Assembly: GCA_009746045.1 (NCBI GenBank)
Contig: RPFO01000213.1
Location: forward strand, 6,851,609 to 6,915,608
Direction of reading: 5' to 3'
Length of the DNA: 64,000 nt
From: Mesostigma viride
Taxonomy: Eukaryota; Streptophyta; Mesostigmatophyceae; Mesostigmatales; Mesostigmataceae
Below the pieces are notes generated by a model. It had not been told where the DNA came from, ran no database searches, and saw only the letters and a list, made by a program, of their open reading frames with translations. Positions 54,876-64,000 of the stretch are shown piece by piece (position 1 is the stretch's first letter; every line of letters begins with the position of its first letter). A program made the translations under genes and the position numbers.

Positions 54876-57800
54876 TTCAAATCGATGACCATTGAAGCCT
54901 AATTTGACTAAAAATGAGATTGCTGAAGGGCACTAACATTGTAAGGGTGACCAAGTGAGACCCTAGCACTACTATTATGAAGATACCAAAGACCAAGAAA
55001 CCACGAAATTGGATATTATGAGCAACATGTTGAAAGAAGCAAAGCTCATAACTGCGTGTGCTACCAACTCCCTTGCTGCCCCCATGAGGAATTATTAGCC
55101 CCCCTCCGCCTGTCCCATGATAAGGAATACATAACTAACTGACTGACAAGGAATACGCAACACAATCACAATGATTAGAAAGGAGCTATGGCGTTTCAGA
55201 GAAAAAATGATTTTCTTACAAAACCTTAAGCGTGCTGCTCTCAGTCAGTGTTCCAACAAAAAGTTCTGGTTCAAGATAACTTGTCCAGTGGTGTGACTCT
55301 TTGGAGGTTTTATCCCAAAGGACGAGCCTCAAAGTTGATCACACATGTCTCCTAGAGCCCAATGACTGAACTCCTAATAAAAATAGGCACAAGGATTTTT
55401 CTCATATATATTAGACAGTGTCATTTTTACAATTTGCTAACAAGGTTAAAAGCGCTGATTGTCAACAAAAAGGAGCTGATGGAAAGTGCAGCAGAGATGG
55501 GGTCAATGGGGGAAAACCGGAGAAAGTCGCGGCAGACGGGATGTAAATAGCAGAAAGACAGTTTACGGCTTTCAACAACAAAGAAGCCTTATGAAAAAAT
55601 GCAACGCATGTGTGTTTAAATGTAGGCGGAGCATGATTGCAAAAATGCCAAGTAATTGGAGTTAGAAACAGGAAGAACTGGATGCATTCTAGCAATGCCA
55701 CATACAGCACGTCGATAACAAAGTACAGACTCCAGGTATGCGATGGTACCCACTACTCACCACAAGTCTCGACCAGGAGCTAGCCTGCCATTCGCGGGTA
55801 GGCCGCAGGTGAGGCCAGCCCAACGGTATCAGTCACCCGCAGGTACACGCGCAATTGAAGAGGAAAACGGCAATTCGAAGGCACACATAAGATGCCGAGC
55901 GCAGAAAGCACCATGGTATTGAAAGCCTTCAGAGAATACATATTCAAAGCTCTCAAAGACATGGCCAGCTTTACCCGGCCGCCATGAAATGGCCTCATAC
56001 ACATGAGCACGGCATGCTAACCGCTGTAAAAGAAGCTGGCAGAATTTTGCTAACCTTAGCGGCTAAGGAGCTTGGCGGCAGGTTCCGGAGATCTTGCTTG
56101 CGCTGTGTTTCAGCGTAAAGAACGGCTTGATTCAGAACTGGATATGATGTGTCTCAGTCCCTCATTGCTACCTCCATGCTTAATTAAACTCGACATACAT
56201 CCTAAGTGCACCTACATCATGATCCAAACTGCTACGCCGCAATTGCTAGAGAAATCACGTCGTTTCGTGGACCTGCAGCCCCGTTTGTTATTGCACACTC
56301 TGTGGTTACATAAAACTAGGTGGCCCCTTCGCTCGAGCGTACCCTCAGCCCCTCACTGCCTTAGCCATTGCGTGCACCTAGTCGTTTGCCATCGGTTTCG
56401 GCGTAATATTTGAATTTTGCGCAAGGATCCTGACGGGTTGATTCCAGACTTGCGCATGTTGCGAAAGATTTTTGTCCATTCATTCCAGACTCCCAAGCTA
56501 GGGGCTGCTGTGGACTGTAGTCTGAACGGTACGGCTAACAGTTACGATTCCAGGCCAGCGGTCCCAACCAAGCGATACTAGAGAGTCATGTCAGTCGTCT
56601 TTTTACTAGTTTCGTCAGTCAGTTATTCCTAATGTATGGCAAAATGCAAACTTCTACTTGGGGCGAGATGTAGTAGCGGAGAAATCGGAAGGGGACGTGG
56701 GCAGGGGGGGGGGCGGGAAGTACGACTGATGCCATCTACCGTACGTTATTATCGTCACAAAGCGAGTGACTGACGATAGTAAAGGCCTAAAGGGCCTCTA
56801 ATGACGACAGTAATGACGATAGTATTGGCACTAATGATTGATGACAGGAAGAGCGACGACACCAGACTTTGCGACGTTGATGGGACTTGGCGAATTGCGA
56901 GCCCTAATTCCAGTGGTTGCGCGGGTGTTACGGTTGAAGTTGAAGTTAAGACGACGCGAAAAAAAAAAGACCTTAGAGTTGCACATCTATCCACGCTGCA
57001 CAGGTGGGAAAGGTGGAAGGGAGCTGCGATCGGCTCGCAGCCAAGGCGGGATTATGTGCCTTTTGATTTCCAGCAATGTCGCTTCTGTATGAACGCACGT
57101 GGTGGTTGGAATAGGAGCATAGGCTCACTGATGACCGTCGTGATTTATGTAGCCATTAGGGCGTCGTCTCAAATGAATTCAGGAGCGAGCTCGGACAAGG
57201 CTACAAGCAGCCATCGGGGGAGAAACATAGGCATGGTCTAGAATAAAGCTTTAATCGATCTGTTCGCTCAGTGGTACGCACAGCACATTCGGACATCCAG
57301 AAGCTGCCCACTCTTTACCAGTTGAGGTGAGCAAGGAATTCCTCGCCTGAAATACTAATAAGTTTGCATCGACTTTAACATGCATGCCGTACGCACGTGG
57401 CATTCTCACGTATCGCCCTAGGGCCAAGGCTGCTGTGGGCCGCTCGGTTTCATGCCAAGTTAGCCGTGCTTGCCATGAATGCTGCAGCAGTTTCACTATC
57501 TCATTCGTACAAGGTCAATAGACTATGCAAACGACATCTGATTTAGTTTTCATGAAGGGCATAACCTTGTTCAGATTGAGAGTTGCATGACATGGGCTGC
57601 TCTTGCGCCACTTTCCTTGTCTTAACCAACTGATTCTCTGTTTATGCTTTCGGTCGTTATACATTCGTATGTGTGCATCTGTGTTGCCATTGTGGTGTCA
57701 ATTTTGCGCGTGTACTTGTGATGCCTAATACCGTTGGGCTTGCACGCGGCCCCATCGCATGTGGCAGCGACAAGCTCTTGGTCGCCTGTCCAGCGCGGCG

Positions 57801-58682
57801 AATTCTTGATGGTGAGCAACGGTGATCATTCTTTATGTAGTGCTCATTCCTCAAATTATCAACGTGCTGTGCGCGTCAGCCACCATTGGCCTTGTTCTTC
57901 CAGCTTCCGTGCATGATTTTTTTGTAGCCCGCTGGTGATGCTCTCAGCTACAAATAGTTGGCATTATTCGTACCAATTCCTTCGCTGTCGGTAGAACCTT
58001 CTTTGCAATCCAGTAGCCTCGGCTGACATTCCTGGCATTGCTGGACTATGTCTCGCTTCCTTGCATGGGTAGCATCTTTGCATATTTATCCTTTTTGCTC
58101 AGATCACAGCTTTTTGTCATTCCCTCCCCCCCACACCCCACCCTGAACGACTCCTGCTAGTGTCAATTGCAGACGTAGAGCCTTCAGCCTCGTTAGAGTT
58201 CATCCTACCTGTAACGGGGCATATTGTTGGTTGATTGGCCTTGCTTTTTCTTGGCACTAATCACGCGTTTCTTTCTTATTGCCGTATTAACCATACAGAG
58301 ATTGCAATGAAGTAGATTGTGAGGCCTCTTGGGATGTTAGGGAACCTTTGCGACTCCAGGATTCCTGGGTGTGCAGTTCCCTACAACTTGTGAGGCATGT
58401 AGATACAATTTAGGTGAACATCCATGGCCAATTTTTTTCTCGAGCACCCCTGTCTCTCTCTTGGCCCAGTATCTCACCTTCTTTGTCCTAAAACTAGGCC
58501 GGTACTCATAGATAGCCACGCAACTGCTGCGATCTCCCCCGCATCCTTACATACAAGTGAACTGAAGTCATGCAAAGTTGACAGTTGTTGGCGCGTCCAG
58601 CGCGTGGCTTCATCTCACTAACAAATTTTTGTGTGTACCGATGCGTGCTTTGCCGGATGATGTATTTTTGTCTTGCATGCAG
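54876..58682. other. 3.8 kb of CACTA interior without a confident gene
   Basis: Mixed-composition non-coding sequence. Short open frames (for example 56801-57241) lack protein-like composition or splice context. Confidence 0.4.
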
Positions 58683-58919
58683 GCAATATACCTAACACAG
58701 TCGGGCTGGGCACATCCGTCAGTCCAACACGGCGAGAGGCCACATGCGGATGCAGATTTTGTAGGCTCTGAGCCTTGGTCACATTGCCGTAGCACTCGAC
58801 AGTGTCCTGTGATTGTTTCTAGAGAGTCATCCAGATATTTCAGCAATGGTGGCTGGGACAGCCCTCGTAATGGTTTCAGTGATGATGAGGATGATGACTT
58901 TGATGACGAGGACTGTTGA
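58683..58919 (+). CDS. Terminal exon of an unknown CACTA-borne gene with acidic tail
   Basis: Acceptor tcttgcatgcag; phase 0; reads AIYLTQSGWAHPSVQHGERP, then Arg/Ser-rich sequence and a tail N-G-F-S-D-D-E-D-D-D-F-D-D-E-D-C before TGA. The ending (poly-Asp/Glu then Cys) resembles that of the unknown gene in the 9.9-kb transposon, but the rest does not. Earlier exons not identified. Confidence 0.4.
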   Translation, partial: AIYLTQSGWAHPSVQHGERPHADADFVGSEPWSHCRSTRQCPVIVSRESSRYFSNGGWDSPRNGFSDDEDDDFDDEDC

Positions 58920-59660
58920 GCCCCGTTGTGCTTGTCGGTCAACAGATTTTATATTGCATTTGTGAGATGATTGTGGGTGTCCATTTTGCACACCACCCAC
59001 AGCCATGCTTGAGTGCACCGTTCCTTGTGTGTGTATCAATACAGTTGGTGTTCGTATTTGATCAGTTGTGCCATTTCATCGGGTTGTTGCATGCCATCTG
59101 AACATGTTCACTCCCCGTTGCCATTTTATCATACCAGTGTTGTGAGCTCAGAGCAATGGATGCATGATGCAGTGTTGTGATTTAGTGTAGATATTGACGA
59201 TGCCACCTTTGATCAGCATGATGGATGCTTGGCCAGCGATGGGTCGGAGGTTGACACTTGATGACCGTGATGACGATTGCCCTGAATGTTCAATATTGGT
59301 GTTTTTCTTAACATCCCAGTCGATATTTTTGCAATAAACCATGTCTCCCACGGCACATGACATTGTGGTGCATTTTATCATGCACCTAAGGGTGTTTCCA
59401 GCTTGTTTTGTCAGTTCCTTTCAGTACCCCCCTCTGGTTTTTCAAGTTGTCACCTGCGCTTAAGAACTTTCTCAGTGGCGAGTTCTTGGTGTCATCCTTT
59501 GAAAGCTTGCCCCGTACCGCTGCACGTGTTGTCTCTCCTGGCATTGCCACCTTGCCGTGTCCCACCTTGGCCTTTTCCTTCTCCATCTCTGCTGCGGCAT
59601 GCACGCACTTCCTTGCTGCGGATGTGCATTATGCGTGCTTTGTGATATATCACTTCCCCT
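58920..59660. other. CACTA interior, no gene seen
   Basis: Likely 3' untranslated and spacer sequence before the right subterminal repeats. Confidence 0.35.
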
Positions 59661-59679
59661 GAGTGGTTGTGATTTATCA

Positions 59680-59950
59680 CCTTATCACATTTTGTTTTTC
59701 TGTGGGTTTGTGACATTTTGTGACACTTTGACATTTTGTGATAATGACGTTATCACAAAATATGCTGGTTTTATCACGTTTGTCACGTTTTGTCACAATC
59801 ATGACATGTCTCGATCACAATTTGTCACAGTTTTATCACATTTTGTCACATTTTGTCACATTTTGTCACGTTTTATCATTTTTTTATCACAAAATGTCAC
59901 AAAAGTGACATTTTGTGATAAAAAAATATCACAAAATGTCACAAACCCCT
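59680..59950. repeat. Right subterminal repeats of the CACTA element
   Basis: TTTTGTCACATTTTGTCACA and inverse motifs, mirror of the left array, ending in the CACTA terminal repeat. Confidence 0.9.
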
Positions 59951-59960
59951 TCCTAGTGTT

Positions 59961-61772
59961 GCTCCGGACCAATGAGGAAGTCTAGGACGGTGTATAAGCG
60001 TCGTTGGATTATTTTAGTGATGATTTTGTACGCTACCGTAAGGAGACGGATTGGGCGGTAGTTTTTCCATAGAGTCTTGTCTCCTTTTTTGTACAGTAAG
60101 ATAAGTGCAGATTCAGCCCATCTGCCGCTCACCTTACCGTGCCGCCAAATTTCAAGAATACATTCGTAAAAATCTATGTGTAGAAGGGACCAGAACGTTT
60201 TCCAGAATTCAATAGGCAGACCGTCGACCCCGGGGGCGCTACCGGTTTTGATGTGTTCCATAGCTGTGGTGGCCTCTTCCATGGAGGGGATTTGATCGAG
60301 TTCCTGCTGTTGAGCTGGTGTAAGGCGACGGGGAATGGCATGTAGGATTTTTTGCATGGCGGCAGATGAGTCAGGATGGGGTTCGTTTAGAAAGAGAGCT
60401 GAGTAGTAACGGTGACCACTCTGTAGTATGGAGGTGATGTCTCGGTGGCTACCGTGTTCGTCTTGGATTTCCGTGATAGAGGAGTGAGCTTTAGGGGTAG
60501 GAATCAGTGCAAAGAACTCTTTGGTCATTCTTTCTCCTACCTGGTGCCACCAGAGATTTTCTGAGTCTAGTGCTAAAGTGTGACGCTCGAAACGTAGTTT
60601 GTCGAGCTCGGTCTGAGCTCTTTGAAGTTTTGTTAGTTCCGAGTGATACAGGGTAGGCTTCGCTTGGAGTTTATTCACTATGCGTTGGTAGTACCGATAG
60701 TCCCGTCCTTTCTGGCGGCGGATATTTTGTGAATACAGTTGGGAAAATTCTAGAATGTTAGCTAGGCCCTCCTGCATCCAGCTGCAGCAGTCGGTGTAGC
60801 TACCCTTGCTGGCTCTCCACGACTGCCAGCGTGTCATGATCTCAAAGTAGTACTTATCGTCCGCGAGTAGGTGTTTGTTCAAGCGGGGAATGCCGGGGCC
60901 CCGGGCGGAGTTGGTGTCGGATGGGCAAGGGTAACGATGAGTGGGTAGTGATCAGAAAAATTAACAGAACGGTCGACCGATGCGTAGCAAACCAGGTCCG
61001 CCCATGCGGGTGTGATGTAGATTTTATCAAGACGACGAGTAGTGCGTACATTTAAACGTGTGGCCAGCCAAGTGGGCCCGTGGTCTCGTGAGCGGATGAC
61101 ATCCTGTAAGTTCAGGTCCATGATCTGTCTACTGAAGGCCGCTGTGCGTATAGGGGGGTGTTCATCCAGATCTATATTGAAATCGCCCATCAACACAATT
61201 TCGAACCCCTGTGAGATAAGGTCAGCGGCCATTTTGAAAAGGGAAGGGTAGAATGAGGCTTGGTCCGTTGGCTCGGTTGGGGCATATACACTAATAATGT
61301 ATCCCTTATTTCCTGCCCATGTAATAGACTGCCGCGTCCAACGGCCCTGCCATCTAGCCGCCGCTGTGTCGGTAGCTATAGCCCAGTCCTGGCATGTCAG
61401 CGTGGGGTTGGGAGGTTTACGGTATTGAATGAGGGCAGTGCCCCCTTGTGTACCGCGTGCCCATGCCCAACGGTGAACTGTCCTAGGTGCAAGTGCTCTA
61501 GCAGCTCTAAGGGCTGTGCGTGTGGCAGCTTCTTGGATTTTATGTTCCTGCAGACCTATCCAAATTTCATGCGAGGGGCCCACGTAACGCTCGAGCAAGT
61601 TGTGTAATGCATTTGCTAATTCTCGTGTGCGAGGTATTCGCTGTCCCTGCCCTGGTGTGTGTGACCCGTATGTGTTCAGCCCCCTGACATTCCACGATAC
61701 CAGTGTTAGTTGACTCATGTCATTGCAGGGCTCCAGCGGACCAGGCCGGGTAGGTTCCGTGTAGGTCCCCAT
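59961..61772 (-). pseudogene. L1-like LINE: AP-endonuclease and RT fingers
   Basis: Probable ATG at 61772 (MGTYTEPTRPGPLE). Endonuclease motifs in order: L-V-S-W-N-V-R-G-L-N, a G-L-Q-E-H Glu box, W-A-R-G-T-Q-G-G-T-A, S-V-Y-A-P, M-G-D-F-N-I-D (catalytic Asp-Phe-Asn), T-R-R-L-D-K-I-Y and F-S-D-H-Y-P-L (catalytic His). A frameshift at a C/G run near 60885-60900 leads into P-R-L-N-K-H-L-L and the RT fingers: G-S-A-P-G-V-D-G-L-P-I-E-F, L-L-Y-K-K-G-D, N-Y-R-P-I-R-L-L, ending I-G-P-E-Q where the CACTA element entered. The protein nicks target DNA and primes reverse transcription there. Confidence 0.88.
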
Positions 61773-62257
61773 GGCGAGGTGAGGTTGGACCTGCGAAAGG
61801 TGCAAGACCGACACGGAACAACATGAACAGGGCGTGGGCGTGAGATAGTCATTAAAAGAGAGACCTACTGTGCAGTGTGCTATGAGCAGAACCAAAGCGA
61901 TTGGAAAGGCTGCATTACACCCACGTTTGGGTAATGGCAGCAGGTATTGAGAAAAGTCGTTATGGAGGTGTCTTGGTGATAGCGGATCACCTAGTGTGGC
62001 GATAACTATTCCATAGTCATTGCGCCGGTGAAAGGGTAACCGAGGGTACAGGAGGTCACGCTCCAAGGAGACTACTCGCCCACCCAGGTGGAGGGGCCCA
62101 GGCCAAGTCCATCCTGCCGATGGGTTTTCGAATCCGAGCCGTGCCTCACTGACCGAATGCCATAATGGGGTAGCCGTCACTAGAAACAGTGAGGCGAGGG
62201 GCGGACTTACGTCATTCGAAAAGATTTATTCGCAATGTGATTTCAGCCACTACGGTA

Positions 62258-62960
62258 TCGTTGGCTAATACTCGAAATCCTCGAATTCAGTCTCTTCGCG
62301 CCGATTGGTCCATTTTTAACACCATTTTAACACCAAAACCCTTAACACCAAAAAGACACCACGTAACCGCAACGCAGAACGGCAGTAGTCTTGCTGTTAG
62401 TTCGGGGAAATCCTGGGGAAATGGGTATATTGAGTACCCAAATATCTTGGTGTTGCGAACTGACAAATAATGAGAAGTTGCGAACTGGCTAACAGCCCTG
62501 TCACAGCTGACAAGTTTCTTCTGAATGGCTTCTACTACGACGACTGCCTGGCAAAATGATGTAATTTGTCTGCGGTTCTTTTTCGGGTCCCCCTCGTTGT
62601 CGACACCAGCCTTTCCTTTGCGCCGCTTGGGCGAAATTTGACCGAATTTGGAGATCGTAAAGGCCTTCGTGTGACTCGCGTCCTCGACTCCTCGTGTCCT
62701 CGTGCGTGCGCACGTGCGCCTCACTGGCAACAGTGTCACAGGCAACAGTGTACGGTACAACCAAGCAATACATGTATCTGGCGTGGGACATAACAACAAC
62801 AACAACATGTCGTAGGTAGGCTGACGCATACCATTCATTGGTTTTGGACTGCCGTTATCGTCGGCGGCAATCGGCAAGGTCACAAAACGAGACTAGTCGA
62901 CGACTCGACGTACGCGTCGCCTCATTACAAGTACGTCGAGCCGCGCGCAGAAGAAATATT
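62258..62960. other. Upstream region of the secreted-protein gene
   Basis: Non-coding. No TATA box was clear; AACACCATTTTAACACCAAA-type short repeats at 62320-62350 and a CAACAACAACAAC run at 62795. The segment CGGGGAAATGGGTATATT-like at about 62415 also occurs at 49627, just inside the LINE end. Confidence 0.35.
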
Positions 62961-62964
62961 CCCG

Positions 62965-63226
62965 ATGAAAATGCAGCAATGCGGCCTCTTGCTGGTTTTT
63001 CTGTGTTTCTCGCCCGTCATGATGCTAGCTGCTCACGACGTGCAGGCCGATAAGCTGGTCGAGCATCTGGATCGTGACGTCGCGATCATCGGCCATAATA
63101 TTCAAGCGCCGGAATTTGCATCTCATGACATCGACATGAGTTCTGAGTTGGAGGAACCATTAACGGTTGAGGCGCGGAGGCCGCGCCTGGGTCGCAATCT
63201 TCTGGTGTCTCCGAATACAACAAAAG
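62965..63226 (+). CDS. First exon of a predicted secreted protein
   Basis: ATG at 62965: MKMQQCGLLLVFLCFSPVMM followed by L-A-A-H-D-V-Q-A, a textbook signal peptide with likely cleavage after an Ala-x-Ala-like site near residues 23-28. The mature part is acidic (H-L-D-R-D-V-A-I-I-G-H-N ... D-M-S-S-E-L-E-E-P), then R-R-P-R-L-G-R-N-L-L. The exon appears to end AAAAG|GTAAAA (phase 1). No family recognised; downstream exons lie beyond or were not found. Confidence 0.55.
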
Positions 63227-64000
63227 GTAAAATATATAGACGTCTAGTTGTTCGTGAAATGCAGGTTAATTAATACGGGTATGAATACGTACTTTAAAGT
63301 TCATCGCACCGGATCTCGGATACTCCGGCTTGGTTCAGGTCGGACCTGGAAATTCATGAAAATGACGAGGAATGTTTTGCGAACACGAAAAGGATTGGAG
63401 GATGGGCGCCTGCTACGGAGTTCGTTTTTTAATTGTCAGCTTAATTATATTTATGTAACCCCTCCACCGTCTCTGACTCGTGACTAAAATGAGTCACGAG
63501 TTGCATGAGTATGCCACATGTGCCCCCATTCAGCCTAATTATTTTTTCTAGACCATACTAGGAACCAAGCATAACCATATTAGGGCCCACCTGGGGGCCG
63601 GGTATAGTGTGTGGTCCCAGTGCTAGGCCCCCCTGCTCTATAAAAAGCCCCCCCGTCAGGGGGGTACGGAGAGTGTGCGCGGTGACACCCTTTAATGGAT
63701 GATCGGCCCCTTTCCTCAATGAGTTGACAGTAATAGGATAATAGCCGGCGGCTTAGCGGACGCTAGTGGAAGGCGTGCGGACGGACATGGGGAACTTAGA
63801 GCCAGATCCTAGGGCTCTAGAGTTACTCAACTTTGACCCTGGGGTTGGTTTTGTAGATAGATTTTTTAGTTAGAATGGGATACAAACACAAAAAATTGTA
63901 ACTGCCCCAGGAACCCATCAGCTGGTGCTAAAAATAACTGTTTTTTTTCCCTAAGACAGCTGTGCACCAGGGTACCCCAGTACCCCGGCCCCTTGACTTT
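63227..64000. other. No confident exon; TATA-like site and GC hairpin
   Basis: Intron or intergenic. A TATAAAAA box at 63639-63646 is followed by CCCCCCCGTCAGGGGGG, which could fold into a hairpin; it may be a promoter or part of an unrecognised repeat. Confidence 0.35.

Larger units (their letters stand above)
52412..59958. mobile_element. CACTA (EnSpm-type) transposon, 7,547 bp
   Basis: Both ends start CACTAGGAAGGGG and continue TGTGACATTTTGTGATATTT, giving ~36-bp inverted repeats. The flanking duplication is TT (52410-52411, 59959-59960). Removing it with one TT gives the LINE codons G-P-E-Q-V-G-F without a break. Dense TGTGACATTTTGTGA subterminal repeats (52430-52930, 59680-59950) are what CACTA transposase partners bind. 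No CACTA transposase was recognised; two exon-like frames are present (54564, 58683). Probably non-autonomous or carrying diverged genes. Confidence 0.85.
49628..62210 (-). mobile_element. L1-like LINE (APE-RT) with 17-bp target duplication, split by a CACTA element
   Basis: GTCATTCGAAAAGATTT at 49611-49627 and 62211-62227 bounds the element. Subtracting the 7,547-bp CACTA insert and its TT duplication leaves about 5.0 kb: endonuclease and RT on -, with a short 3' tail. No poly(A) is seen at 49628. The RT frame is intact across the CACTA junction; two frameshifts elsewhere make it inactive. Confidence 0.8.
49192..62255. mobile_element. MITE with 32-bp inverted repeats, split by a LINE
   Basis: CCGTAGTGGCTGAAATCACA plus TTGCGAATAAAT at 49192-49223 is the exact inverse of 62224-62255; TA flanks both (49190-49191, 62256-62257). 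Without the LINE (and one 17-bp duplication) the element is about 464 bp with no gene. The LINE entered 28 bp from its right end. Confidence 0.7.

Noticed and set aside
49627..62435. Reading the shared CGGGGAAATGGGTATATT-like segment (49627 and about 62415) as the LINE target duplication
   Set aside because: The segments do not abut the element symmetrically; the 17-bp GTCATTCGAAAAGATTT repeat does. The coincidence is noted as a caution.

Overview
The window is eukaryotic nuclear DNA. Short conserved exons are bounded by GT-AG (and a few GC-AG) splice sites, host coding sequence is sparse, and transposable elements dominate. CFAP299 exons (a cilia/flagella protein), a CBM48 exon, FAR1/MuDR-type transposase, a Penelope-like element with an N-terminal GIY-YIG nuclease and several algal-type LINEs together suggest a flagellated green alga or close relative with a large, repeat-rich genome. 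Genus cannot be read from the sequence.

Left third (1-20.6 kb): after the last exon of a CBM48 protein comes a four-level nest of mobile elements. An APE-type LINE (1182-2709, resuming at 19378) is split by an LTR-like sequence (2710-19372, 5-bp duplication CCGGC). That is split by a Penelope-like element (about 3239-18171, 13-bp duplication, 444-bp pseudo-LTRs). That in turn is split by a 9,920-bp DNA transposon (7328-17247, 29-bp perfect terminal inverted repeats, TTA duplication). Removing an insert plus one duplication copy restores the reading frame at the LINE and Penelope levels. The innermost element carries long minisatellites, a polyglutamine reading frame, two exons of CFAP299 with splice sites intact, and an unrecognised ~500-aa protein gene with one homopolymer frameshift.

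Middle (20.6-42.6 kb): a decayed second LINE; a MITE; a microsatellite-bounded element with split direct repeats in the DIRS/PAT order; then a ~12.7-kb MuDR-like element with 131-bp inverted repeats. The latter has a multi-exon transposase gene (FAR1-type zinc finger, MULE DDE core, SWIM finger) on + and a second multi-exon gene on -, pointing at each other as mudrA and mudrB do in maize.

Right third (42.6-64 kb): two exons of an OTU-family protease gene separated by an inverted-repeat element; a 5'-truncated LINE with C-terminal restriction-like endonuclease and a 19-bp target duplication; and a second nest, in which a TA-flanked MITE (49192-62255) is split by an L1-like LINE (49628-62210, 17-bp duplication), itself split by a 7,547-bp CACTA element (52412-59958). 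Removing the CACTA element restores the LINE RT frame. The window closes with the first exon of a predicted secreted protein.

Most long open frames over 8.0-9.5, 13.4-14.4, 26.3-26.7, 28.7-28.8 and 32.0-32.7 kb are artefacts of stop-free repeats, not genes. All names rest on motif reading by eye; no database search or alignment program was used.
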